This document shows, one piece after another, positions 1 through 7,157 of a DNA stretch of 13,679 nt (the first letter of the stretch is position 1; each line of letters starts with the position of its first letter). The stretch comes from Azonexus sp. (GTDB taxonomy: Bacteria; Pseudomonadota; Gammaproteobacteria; Burkholderiales; Rhodocyclaceae): the NCBI GenBank assembly GCA_023150195.1, contig JAKLLI010000020.1, positions 1 through 13,679 on the forward strand. Direction: 5' to 3'. A model generated the notes under the pieces. That model did not search any database, was not told where the DNA came from, and was given only the letters and a program-made list of their open reading frames with translations. The position numbers were made by a program, and so were the translations under genes.

Positions 1-1763
1 GGGTGGATACGGCGCTGATCGTGATTAACGCCCAGTCCGGTATCGAGTTGATGACCGAGCGCATGATGCGCGCGGCTGAGGCGCGCCAGTTGTGCCGGAT
101 GATCGTGGTCAACAAGATCGACGCCGACAATCTCGATCTGGCGGGGCTGGTGGCCGACATTCGCGAACGCTTCGGCAAGCAGTGCATGCTGCTGGATCTG
201 CCCGCGCATGGCGGCGCCGATGTGGTGGAGGTGCTGGAGCATGAAGCCGGGGATGCCGATTTTGCGTCGGTGGCCGCCGCGCACCGTGCCTTGATCGACC
301 AGATTGTCGAAGAAGACGAAGACCTGCTGGCCCGCTATCTCGAAGACGGTGCCGATCCTGCGACGGGTGATTTGCATGCCCCTTTCGAAAAGGCACTGCG
401 CGAAGGGCATTTGGTGCCTATCCTGTTCACTTCGGCCAAAACGGGGGCAGGCATTGCCGAGTTGCTGCATGTGCTCGCCAGCCTGGCGCCCAATCCGGCG
501 GAAGGCAATCCGCCACCCTTCTACCGGGGCGAGCCCGGCTCTGCCGCAGAGGCCTTTGCCGCCGTCCCCGATCCAGAGCGCCATGTGCTGGCCCATGTGT
601 TCAAAGTGGTGGCTGATCCCTATATGGGCAAGATTGGCGTGTTCCGCGTCCATCAGGGCTGCATGAAAAAAGACATGCCGCTGTTCGTCGGCGATGGCAA
701 GCGACCCTTCAAGGCCAGCCATCTCTATCTGGTTCAGGGCAAGGACCTCGTGGAAGTGGATTGCCTGATGCCCGGGGATATCGGCGCTGTCGCCAAGGTC
801 GATGAGATCGCTTTTGACAGCGTGCTGCACGATTCCCACGATGAAGACCATATCCACCTGAAGCCGCTGGCCTTCCCGAAGCCGATGGCCGGCCTGGCGG
901 TGGAAACCCGCAAGAAAGGTGACGAACAGCGCCTGTTCGACATCCTCGGCAAGCTGGCCATGGAAGATCCGACCTTCGTGGTGGAGCGCCATCCCAGCAG
1001 CAACGAAACCGTGATTCGTGGCCTGGGTGAAATTCACCTCAAGGCCAAGCTGGCCCGTATGGCCGGGCAATACAAGCTGGAGGTCGATACCCAGCCGCCG
1101 CGCATTCCCTATCGCGAAACCATCACGGCCCCCGCCGAAGCCATGTATCGCCACAAGAAACAATCTGGCGGTGCGGGGCAGTTCGGCGAAGTCCATTTGC
1201 GCATCGAACCGCTGGCGCGGGGCGAAGGCTTCGAGTTTGTCGATGCCGTCAAAGGTGGCGTCATCCCCGGCGTGTTCATGGCGGCGGTCGAAAAGGGCAT
1301 TCGCCAGGGATTGGAAGGCGGCGTGGTGGCGGGCTACGCGGTCGACGATCTGAAAGTGACGGTTTTTGACGGCAAGACGCACGCGGTCGACGGCAAGGAA
1401 GTGGCGTTTACGGTTGCCGCCCGCAAAGCGGTGATCGAAGCGATCCGCAATGCCAAGCCGATGGTGCTGGAGCCAATTGTCGACATTGAGATCATCGTTC
1501 CCGAAGCAGCGATTGGTGATTTGAGTGGCGATCTGTCGTCGCGCCGGGGTCACATCACCGGTACCGATGGTCGTGGACATGGCATGGCCGCGATCAGCGG
1601 GCAGGTGCCGCTGGCCGAACTTAACGACTACCAGTCGCGCCTGAAGTCGCTGACCGGTGGGCAAGGCAGCTACACCATTGCCTTTGCCCACTATGCCGCA
1701 GTCCCGGGCAATATCCAGCAGCAACTGGCGAGCAAGTTCCAGTTGCACGACGAAGACGACTGA
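1..1763 (+). CDS. EF-G-like translational GTPase (EF-G paralogue), 5' end outside window
   Basis: This is a GTP-driven elongation factor G family protein, which in canonical form translocates tRNA and mRNA on the ribosome. About 586 residues are visible; reading is in frame from base 3, where a GTG is an internal Val and not a start. The P-loop, switch I and the DxPG motif lie upstream of the window. Visible in order: the G4 motif NKID (residues 37-40 of the fragment), a G5-like TSAK (about 142-145), a domain II beta-barrel beginning near VLAHVFKV, domain III with GLGEIHL, domain IV with HKKQSGGAGQFGEV, and domain V with the RRGHITGTD segment. The G4 form NKID instead of NKMD, and the wording around it, fit the second bacterial EF-G subfamily better than the housekeeping FusA; this assignment is from memory of the family. 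No ribosomal protein gene or tuf follows, so it is not the str operon. It converges on yceI with an 82-bp gap. Confidence 0.9.
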   Translation, partial: VDTALIVINAQSGIELMTERMMRAAEARQLCRMIVVNKIDADNLDLAGLVADIRERFGKQCMLLDLPAHGGADVVEVLEHEAGDADFASVAAAHRALIDQIVEEDEDLLARYLEDGADPATGDLHAPFEKALREGHLVPILFTSAKTGAGIAELLHVLASLAPNPAEGNPPPFYRGEPGSAAEAFAAVPDPERHVLAHVFKVVADPYMGKIGVFRVHQGCMKKDMPLFVGDGKRPFKASHLYLVQGKDLVEVDCLMPGDIGAVAKVDEIAFDSVLHDSHDEDHIHLKPLAFPKPMAGLAVETRKKGDEQRLFDILGKLAMEDPTFVVERHPSSNETVIRGLGEIHLKAKLARMAGQYKLEVDTQPPRIPYRETITAPAEAMYRHKKQSGGAGQFGEVHLRIEPLARGEGFEFVDAVKGGVIPGVFMAAVEKGIRQGLEGGVVAGYAVDDLKVTVFDGKTHAVDGKEVAFTVAARKAVIEAIRNAKPMVLEPIVDIEIIVPEAAIGDLSGDLSSRRGHITGTDGRGHGMAAISGQVPLAELNDYQSRLKSLTGGQGSYTIAFAHYAAVPGNIQQQLASKFQLHDEDD

Positions 1764-1774
1764 GCACCAGCGCT

Positions 1775-1806
1775 GCGCCGACTGCCGATCTGTTGACAGT
1801 CGGCGC
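1775..1806. terminator. Hairpin in the convergent EF-G/yceI gap
   Basis: A perfect 10-bp inverted repeat (GCGCCGACTG at 1775-1784, CAGTCGGCGC at 1797-1806) with a 12-nt loop starts 12 bases after the EF-G stop codon. It lies between two convergent genes, where a bidirectional terminator is expected. Neither strand has a T-tract after the stem, so it does not match a classical intrinsic terminator. It may act with other factors or only protect 3' ends. Confidence 0.5.
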
Positions 1807-1822
1807 GCTGATGAGCGGGAAG

Positions 1823-1838
1823 GCCACGACACCGTGGC
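1823..1838. terminator. Second short hairpin next to the yceI stop codon
   Basis: The 6-bp stem GCCACG/CGTGGC with a 4-nt loop (ACAC) lies 7 bases beyond the yceI TAA (1846-1848, minus strand). It has no T-tract on either strand. With the larger hairpin at 1775-1806 it may help end convergent transcripts, but on its own it is weak. Confidence 0.3.
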
Positions 1839-1845
1839 AATTCAC

Positions 1846-2424
1846 TTACTGACTGATGGCTTCCAGCGCGATGTCGATGGTCACGTCGTCACCGACATAG
1901 GGCGCGTACTTGCCCATGTTGAAGTCGCTGCGCTTGACCTGGGTGCTGGCATTGGCACCAATGGCATCCTTCTTCATCATCGGATGCGGCATGGCCTGGA
2001 AGGACGTCACCGTCAGCGTCACCGGCTTGGTGATGCCCTTCAGGGTCAGCAGCCCTTCGATGCTCGCCGGTTTGTCGCCGGCAAAGATCACTTTGGTCGA
2101 TTTGAAGGTGGCGCTCGGATACTTGGCGGTATCCAGAAAGTCTTCACCCTGAATGTGCTGGTTGAAGGTGTCGGACCCGGTATTCACGGATTTGGTGTCG
2201 ATCAGGATGTTGACCGAAGCCGTGCCCGCCGCCTTGTCGAGGACCACGGTACCGGTGGCCTTGTCAAAGCGGCTGAGCTGGGTGGAGTAGCCGAAATGGC
2301 TGTACGAAAAACGCGGGAAGCTGTGCGTGCTATCGACCACGAAGGTTTGCGGTGCCGCGACGGCGGGGGCGGCGATGGCGGTGCTCAGTGCGACGGCAGT
2401 GGCGAGGTGGGTCAAGGTTTTCAT
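1846..2424 (-). CDS. yceI: YceI-family periplasmic (poly)isoprenoid-binding protein
   Basis: 192 residues. The first 24 residues form a Sec signal peptide: a Lys near the N-terminus, a hydrophobic Ala/Leu/Val core, and a likely signal-peptidase site around AVA-AP, so the mature protein is periplasmic. The rest matches the YceI lipocalin-like barrel: VDSTHSFPRFSYSHFGYST near the mature N-terminus, then the repeated FKST, GLLTLKGITKPVTL and IGANASTQVKRSDFNMGKYAP segments typical of the family. Family members bind long isoprenoid chains such as quinone or polyprenyl precursors; the ligand here cannot be told from sequence. GGAG lies 6 bases before the ATG. The gene starts 24 bp after the dioxygenase stop on the same strand, so the two are probably co-transcribed and controlled by the divergent LysR regulator. 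Confidence 0.93.
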   Translation of the reverse strand: MKTLTHLATAVALSTAIAAPAVAAPQTFVVDSTHSFPRFSYSHFGYSTQLSRFDKATGTVVLDKAAGTASVNILIDTKSVNTGSDTFNQHIQGEDFLDTAKYPSATFKSTKVIFAGDKPASIEGLLTLKGITKPVTLTVTSFQAMPHPMMKKDAIGANASTQVKRSDFNMGKYAPYVGDDVTIDIALEAISQ

Positions 2425-2448
2425 GAGGTTCTCCGGTTGGGGGTGAGG

Positions 2449-3258
2449 TCAGGCGTTTGCGGCCTTGTGTTGTAAAAAACGGTAGGCATCCATGGCGATC
2501 ACGTAGTCATCGATGCCGGCATGAAAGCGCTCGGCGTGCGCGCCGTCGCCGGCGGCGCCAAGGGCCAGGAACAGGGGCAGGAAATGCTCCTCGCTGGGGT
2601 GCGCCTGCGCACCACCGGGCGATTGGCGGCGATAGTCGAGCAGGGCGTCGATGTCTTGAGCCGCGAGTTTGTCCGCCAGCCAGGCTGGAAATTCGCGGAC
2701 GTAGGGAGGCGTCTCCCCGCCGGACTGATAGGCCCGCTGGTAGTCGCGCAGATTGTGGGTGACATTGCCTGACGCCATGATCAAAAAGCCTCGGGCGGCC
2801 AGCGGGGCGAGCGCGCGACCGAGCGCCAAGGCGGCTTGAGGGCCGCCGCGACTCGGCATCGAGAGCGGGATCACCGGGACGTCGGCATCCGGAAACATCC
2901 GCCGCAGCGGCACCCAGGCGCCGTGATCCAGCCCACGATCGGCGTCCTTTTGGGCGGGGAAACCGGCGGTCGTCAGGACCGCGACGACTTCTTCTGCAGC
3001 TTCCCGGCAGCCAGTGGCCGGGTAGCGGATTTCATAGAGCGCCTCCGGAAAGCCCCAGAAGTCATGCACGGTCTCGGGGCGATCGGCAAAACCGACCACG
3101 GGCACATCGCTGTCCCAGTGGGCGCTGGCGATCACGATGGCCCGCGGGCGGGGCAGCGAGTTGGCCATTGCCACCAGCGCAGCACCGGCGGCGCCGGGGC
3201 GCAAGGCAAAGGTGGGTGCGCCGTGCGGCACAAAAAGCGTGGGTTGGGGGGGCGGCAT
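2449..3258 (-). CDS. ygiD: YgiD/DODA-type extradiol ring-cleavage dioxygenase (LigB superfamily)
   Basis: 269 residues from the ATG at 3258. The family is a class III extradiol dioxygenase of the 4,5-DOPA dioxygenase/YgiD type, a cytoplasmic metalloenzyme that opens catechol-like rings next to the two hydroxyls. Probable metal and active-site histidines are H12 in VPHGAP, H47 in SAHWDS, H112 in LDHGAW, H168 in NVTHNLRD and H225 in EEHFLP; roles are assigned by family analogy. The open frame extends three codons to a GTG at 3267, but GGAG at 3270-3267 overlaps that GTG and sits 8 bases before the ATG, so the ATG is preferred. The real substrate is unknown: many YgiD homologues are assayed only on DOPA. 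The gene is divergent from a LysR regulator and 24 bp upstream of yceI. Confidence 0.88.
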   Translation of the reverse strand: MPPPQPTLFVPHGAPTFALRPGAAGAALVAMANSLPRPRAIVIASAHWDSDVPVVGFADRPETVHDFWGFPEALYEIRYPATGCREAAEEVVAVLTTAGFPAQKDADRGLDHGAWVPLRRMFPDADVPVIPLSMPSRGGPQAALALGRALAPLAARGFLIMASGNVTHNLRDYQRAYQSGGETPPYVREFPAWLADKLAAQDIDALLDYRRQSPGGAQAHPSEEHFLPLFLALGAAGDGAHAERFHAGIDDYVIAMDAYRFLQHKAANA

Positions 3259-3305
3259 GGCAGTCACTCCGTGGTTGATGGAGGCACTTTAGGCCTTTCA
3301 TTTGC

Positions 3306-3343
3306 ATTGAAATAGCGGACAATCGGCAAATCACTATTTCAAT
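3306..3343. promoter_or_regulatory. Candidate LysR operator: perfect 10-bp inverted repeat
   Basis: ATTGAAATAG (3306-3315) and its exact reverse complement CTATTTCAAT (3334-3343) are separated by 18 bases, within the 95-bp gap between the divergent dioxygenase and LysR genes. Each arm is preceded on its outer side by a TTGC (3302-3305 on plus; 3351-3348 on minus), which lengthens the similarity with a 4-nt difference in spacing. LysR regulators usually bind such dyads in their own divergent promoter, so this is the natural site for the adjacent regulator. An AATAAT at 3341-3346 overlaps the right arm and could be the -10 of the LysR gene, which would allow autorepression. No convincing -35 is visible. 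Confidence 0.55.
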
Positions 3344-3353
3344 AATTGCAACA

Positions 3354-4301
3354 ATGGACCGAATTGATGCCATGCATCTCTTTGTACGGGTCGCCGAACT
3401 GGGCAGTTTTTCGGCGGTAGCCCAACAACTGGGGGTAGCGCGTTCGCTGGTGACCCGGCAGGTGGCGGCACTGGAGGCCCGACTGGGCACGAAATTGATG
3501 GCCCGCAGCACGCGCCGTTTATCGCTGACTTCTGCCGGCACGACCTATCTGGAAAAGTGCCGGGTGATCCTGAATCTGGTGGAAGCGGCGGAAACCGGGC
3601 TGGCGGATGAGCGCCTTGCCCCACGCGGGCCCATCCGCATCAGTGTGCCGCTCAGTTATGGCCTGAAAAAGCTGGCGCCGCTGCTGGTGGATTTTTCACA
3701 GCGTTATCCCGAGGTCTCGCTGGACATGGATTTCAGCGATCGGCGCATCAATCTGATCGAGGAAGGCGTCGATCTCTCGGTGCGCATCACCAGCCGGCTG
3801 GCGGCGGGCGATGTGGCGCGCAAACTGGGCAGCGCGCGCATGCAGGTGGTGGCGTCTCCGGATTATCTGGCGCGCCACGGTCGACCGCAGCACCCGGCGG
3901 AATTGGCGCATCACCTCTGCCTGGGCTATACCAATGCCGGCAGCAGCCAGGCCTGGGAGTTTCCGGTGAACGGGCAGTTCGAGGCCTTTCCTGTGCATTG
4001 CCGCTTAAGTGCCAATAACGGCGATGTCCTGATGGTGGCGGCAGCGCAGGGGCTGGGCATCACCTGTCATCCGGATTTCATCACCGAAACCGCCGTGCAA
4101 AGCGGTCGCGTCGAGGTGGTGCTCAAGGACTTTGCCATGCCCGAATTGGGGATTTACGCCTTGCTCCCGGGGAATCGCCACATTCCGCACCGGGTGCGGG
4201 TGTTGATGGATTTCCTGGTGGCGCAGTTGAGCGCAGCTCAAGTCGCAGGGGGCTCGGAAAATCCTTCGGATGCCCAGTTGACCGTGGCCAGGAAAAGGTA
4301 G
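3354..4301 (+). CDS. LysR-family transcriptional regulator
   Basis: 315 residues. The N-terminal winged helix-turn-helix is clear: MDRIDAMHLFVRVAELGSFS opens it, the recognition part is around residues 20-40 (AQQLGVARSLVTRQVAALE), and LGTKLMARSTRRLSLTSAG ends the domain near residue 63. The effector domain from about residue 90 has the usual pattern (ISVPLSYGLKKLAPLL, LDMDFSD, EEGVDLSVRI, VASPDYLARHGRP). It belongs to the group that starts with the MDR-type sequence and often governs a neighbouring oxidoreductase gene. The start is chosen by family alignment; there is no Shine-Dalgarno within 15 bases, so translation may be leaderless or weak. It is divergent from the dioxygenase-yceI pair, which it probably controls. 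Its last 21 codons overlap the 3' end of the response regulator gene on the other strand, and its tail (about residues 295-315) looks like run-on sequence without family conservation. Confidence 0.95.
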   Translation: MDRIDAMHLFVRVAELGSFSAVAQQLGVARSLVTRQVAALEARLGTKLMARSTRRLSLTSAGTTYLEKCRVILNLVEAAETGLADERLAPRGPIRISVPLSYGLKKLAPLLVDFSQRYPEVSLDMDFSDRRINLIEEGVDLSVRITSRLAAGDVARKLGSARMQVVASPDYLARHGRPQHPAELAHHLCLGYTNAGSSQAWEFPVNGQFEAFPVHCRLSANNGDVLMVAAAQGLGITCHPDFITETAVQSGRVEVVLKDFAMPELGIYALLPGNRHIPHRVRVLMDFLVAQLSAAQVAGGSENPSDAQLTVARKR

Positions 4302-4978
4302 CCAGCGCCATAGACGGTCTTGATCAGGCTGGGGCTTTGCGCGTTGGGTTCCAGCTTGCGGCGCAGGCGGGAAATGCGCACGTCGATGGCGCGGTCGCTG
4401 GGGTTCAGATCGCGGCTGCCCATCAGTTTTTCACGTTGCAAAATGCGGTTGGGGCTATGGACGAAAGCCTTGAGCAACTCGGCTTCTGCCGTGCTGAGGA
4501 GATGTTCGCCGCCCTCGGGGTCAATCAGGGTGTTGTTGCCGAGGTTGAAGCGCCAGCCGGCGAAGCTGGCGATTTGTGCACTCTGCTGCTCGGGGCCGCT
4601 TTCGCGGCGGCGCAGGATGCTGCGCACGCGGGCGACCAGTTCGCGCGGCTCAAAGGGTTTGAGCACGTAATCATCGGCGCCCAGTTCCAGCCCCATCACC
4701 CGGTCGCTGATGTGGGCGCGTCCGGTCAGAATCAGGATGCCGCAAGGCGTTTGCGCGCGCACCCGCTGCATGGCCTCGATGCCGTCCATATCCGGCAGGC
4801 CGAGGTCGATAATGCAGAGATCAGGACTTATGCTGCGCAGGCGGCGCAAGAGGTCGCCGCCACTGCGGCACCAGGCGGTGGCAAAACCGAAATCGGTGAG
4901 TACCTGCTCGATGATGCGCGCGACATCGGGATCATCTTCGACAATGGCAATGACTTTGGCGGTTTCCGGGGATTTCAT
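4238..4978 (-). CDS. OmpR-family response regulator
   Basis: 246 residues. The receiver domain (about 8-122) has all key residues: acidic pocket E14/D15, phosphoacceptor D58 in CIIDLGLPDMDG, T85 in ILTGR, and K107 in VLKPFEP. The C-terminal winged helix (about 140-238) shows LLSTAEAELLKAF, the LNPSDRAIDVRISRLRRKLE recognition-helix stretch and the TVYGAGYLF wing, so it is a DNA-binding output of the OmpR/PhoB type. Its ATG lies in the ATGA overlap with the stop of the hybrid kinase gene upstream, which implies translational coupling and a cognate pair. The 3' end overlaps the convergent LysR gene by 64 bp, and this overlap includes the conserved GYLF wing. The target genes are unknown. Confidence 0.95.
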   Translation of the reverse strand: MKSPETAKVIAIVEDDPDVARIIEQVLTDFGFATAWCRSGGDLLRRLRSISPDLCIIDLGLPDMDGIEAMQRVRAQTPCGILILTGRAHISDRVMGLELGADDYVLKPFEPRELVARVRSILRRRESGPEQQSAQIASFAGWRFNLGNNTLIDPEGGEHLLSTAEAELLKAFVHSPNRILQREKLMGSRDLNPSDRAIDVRISRLRRKLEPNAQSPSLIKTVYGAGYLFLATVNWASEGFSEPPAT

Positions 4979-6996
4979 GGGGATTCCTTTCGGGCGCCGG
5001 CAAGTGCGCGGGCCAGTTCGTTGCGCGTAAAGGGTTTGGCCAGCACGGGCAGGGCGCCGGGAGCGGGCGCCGTGTCCTCATCGGTGTAGCCGCTGATCAG
5101 GACAATGCCCATCGCCGGCCGCAGGGCCTGGACTTCGGCGGCCAGTTGCCGCCCATTGAGCCCGCCCGGCATCAGCATGTCGCTGACCAGCAGGGCGATA
5201 TCGGGAATCTGTTCGATCATGGCCAGCGCCTGCGTGGCGTTTTCCGCCTCGATGACCGGGTGGCCCAGTTCGATCAGTTGCTGGCGCACGACACGGCGCA
5301 CGTCGCCATCGTCTTCGACCAGCAGCACCAGTTCGCCGCCGCTGGCCACTGCCGGCCCACCCGCCGCATCGCCGGTTTGCAATTCGGCGGCGGTGTGGGG
5401 CAGTGCCAGCAGGACCGAGGTGCCTTGTTCCGGCACGCTACGAATGGCCAGCCCGCCCCCCGATTGGCGGGCAAAGCCGTAGGCCATGGCGAGGCCGAGG
5501 CCGCTGCCCAGTCCGAGACGCTTGGTGGTGAAAAAGGGTTCGCAGGCGCGGGCCAGCGTCGCGGCATCCATGCCGCAACCATTATCCGAGACCTCGATCA
5601 GCACGTAATGGCCGGGAGCCAGATCGAAATCCCCCGCGTTGGCATCCAGCGTTACGGCACGCGCGGCCAAATGCAGGCGGCCGCCATCGGGCATGGCGTC
5701 GCGGGCGTTGAGCGCAAAGTTGAGCAGGGCGCTTTCCAGTTGGGCCGGATCGGCCAGGGCAAAAATACGCTCGGGGCCGGGGTCGCTGGAGAGGGTGATG
5801 TTTTCGGGCAGGCTACGGCGGATCAGTTTGGCCAGATCGGCGATCAGGGCGGCGATGTCGACTGCTTCCGGCGCCAGCGGCTGCTGGCGCGAGAAAGTGA
5901 GCAGGCGTTTGATCAGTTGCACGCCCCGGCGGGCGGATTGCAGCGCAGGCTCGACAAAATCGCTGATCGCCGGATCGTCGCCGCGATGATCCTGCAAGGC
6001 GGCAAGATTGCCGATGATGACCGTCAGCAGATTGTTGAAATCGTGGGCGAGGCCGCCGGTCAACTGGCCCACCGCCTCCATTTTCTGGGCCTGCAGCAGC
6101 GCCGCCTGCATGCGTTTTTGCTCGGTGATGTCGTAGGAGAAAACGAAAAATCCGAGAATGCGGCCGTCGACCGCGACTTCCGGTACCAGGGTGCTGCGGG
6201 CGAAGGCCGGCTGGCCGCGGCGCTCCATCTGGTATTCGTAGGTCACCTGTTCGCCCGCCAGCGCCCGGCGCACCGGTTCGCGCACCTGGCCATACACATG
6301 GGGGCCGATCACGTCGATTACAGCGCGGCCGGTGACTGACCCTTCAGGGTGTCCATACCAGTCCGAATAGCCCTTGTTGGCGTACTGATAGACCTCATCC
6401 TTGTCGACATAGCCGATGAGGATGGGAATGGTGTCATTGATCAGGCGCAGACGGGCTTCGCTGCGGCCGAGTGCCGCGGCAATGCGTTCGTTGTCGTCAT
6501 TGGCGCGGCGCAGGTTTGCATTGGCGTTTTCGAGCTGGGCCGTGCGCCGCCGGACGCGCTCTTCAAGCTGGATGTTTTGATGCTCGGTCAGATGCTCGAT
6601 GTAACGCTGTTCGGTGATGTCCGAATAGAGCGTGACAAAACCCTTGTCCGGCAGCGGCTCGCCACGGACCAGCAGTACCTTGCCGCTGGGTCGCTGGCGC
6701 TCGCTGACATGCGGCTGAAACTGCCGTGCCGCCGTCACCCGTTCGGCGACTTGCGCCTCGGGGTCGCCCGGGCCGTATTCTCCCCGCTGTGCGTTGTAGC
6801 GAATGAAGGCGTCAAAGGGAGCGCCGGCGTACGCCAGCGATGCCGGGAAATCCAGCAACTCGAGAAAGGGCCGGTTCCAGGCGACCAGCCGTAAATCCTT
6901 GTCGAAGACGGTCAGCCCCTGATCCAGCAGATCAAGGCCGGCCTGCAACATGCGGCTGGCGGCGGGGGTGGTCGGTGACGGGTCAAGGGTGTCCAT
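4975..6996 (-). CDS. Soluble PAS-PAS hybrid histidine kinase with C-terminal receiver
   Basis: 673 residues with no hydrophobic membrane segment, so the sensor is cytoplasmic. Domains in order: a PAS_7-like domain (about 18-130, [19 protein letters not shown]), a charged coiled coil (about 130-175), a second PAS domain (about 180-295, ending [12 protein letters not shown]), HisKA with phospho-acceptor H318 in GGLAHDFNN, HATPase_c (about 410-535) with N430 in the N box, D471 in SDNGCGMD and the [13 protein letters not shown] lid/G2 region, then a receiver (about 555-668) with E561/D562/D563, phosphoacceptor D606 and K654 in LAKPF. There is no Hpt domain here or next door, so either H318 directly phosphorylates the OmpR-type partner, or a separate Hpt links them, or the receiver modulates the kinase. 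No Shine-Dalgarno precedes the ATG at 6996; an internal M16 has none either. Ligand or redox cofactor of the PAS domains cannot be told. The gene is divergent from the acyl-CoA synthetase across 161 bp. Confidence 0.94.
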   Translation of the reverse strand: MDTLDPSPTTPAASRMLQAGLDLLDQGLTVFDKDLRLVAWNRPFLELLDFPASLAYAGAPFDAFIRYNAQRGEYGPGDPEAQVAERVTAARQFQPHVSERQRPSGKVLLVRGEPLPDKGFVTLYSDITEQRYIEHLTEHQNIQLEERVRRRTAQLENANANLRRANDDNERIAAALGRSEARLRLINDTIPILIGYVDKDEVYQYANKGYSDWYGHPEGSVTGRAVIDVIGPHVYGQVREPVRRALAGEQVTYEYQMERRGQPAFARSTLVPEVAVDGRILGFFVFSYDITEQKRMQAALLQAQKMEAVGQLTGGLAHDFNNLLTVIIGNLAALQDHRGDDPAISDFVEPALQSARRGVQLIKRLLTFSRQQPLAPEAVDIAALIADLAKLIRRSLPENITLSSDPGPERIFALADPAQLESALLNFALNARDAMPDGGRLHLAARAVTLDANAGDFDLAPGHYVLIEVSDNGCGMDAATLARACEPFFTTKRLGLGSGLGLAMAYGFARQSGGGLAIRSVPEQGTSVLLALPHTAAELQTGDAAGGPAVASGGELVLLVEDDGDVRRVVRQQLIELGHPVIEAENATQALAMIEQIPDIALLVSDMLMPGGLNGRQLAAEVQALRPAMGIVLISGYTDEDTAPAPGALPVLAKPFTRNELARALAGARKESP

Positions 6997-7157
6997 CGCA
7001 CGATTTTAGTGCACAGCGGTGGTACGAATCCGGGGTGCAATCATTCGTTACATTCCGCCAATAGTTACGCAAGACTGTTTTGCGATCCTTGAAAGAACAA
7101 TAAAAAAACCTTGCCCAACGAGAACAGCCCCTGGCAAGTTATTTGAGGAGATGTAGA
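6997..7157. promoter_or_regulatory. Divergent intergenic region between hybrid kinase and acyl-CoA synthetase
   Basis: This 161-bp gap must hold the promoters of both the kinase-regulator pair (minus) and the acyl-CoA synthetase operon (plus). It contains a 5-bp inverted repeat CGCAA/TTGCG (7068-7072 and 7080-7084), an A-rich run at 7102-7108, and a stem CTTGCC/GGCAAG (7110-7115 and 7133-7138) in the probable leader. On the minus strand, TAAAAT lies 11 bases before the kinase ATG and could be a -10 box. I see no convincing sigma-70 or sigma-54 promoter on either strand. Confidence 0.35.
7145..7150 (+). promoter_or_regulatory. Ribosome binding site fixing a GTG start
   Basis: GAGGAG lies 7 bases before the GTG at 7158. 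It makes that GTG the start of the acyl-CoA synthetase and rules out the in-frame TTG at 7143, which lies upstream of and touching this site. Confidence 0.75.

Noticed and set aside
1657..2475. 272-residue plus-strand frame running from the EF-G end across yceI
   Set aside because: It overlaps the EF-G 3' end and covers all of yceI, which has a signal peptide and family motifs; no recognisable content.
3259..3267. GTG start three codons upstream for the dioxygenase
   Set aside because: The GGAG ribosome site overlaps this GTG; spacing fits only the ATG at 3258.
5146..6339. 397-residue plus-strand frame over the hybrid kinase (and a 250-residue one at 4337-5089 over the response regulator)
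   Set aside because: Both are codon-aligned shadows of genes with complete catalytic motifs on the minus strand.
7143..7157. TTG start five codons upstream for the acyl-CoA synthetase
   Set aside because: The GAGGAG ribosome site lies inside that extension, so the GTG at 7158 is the start.
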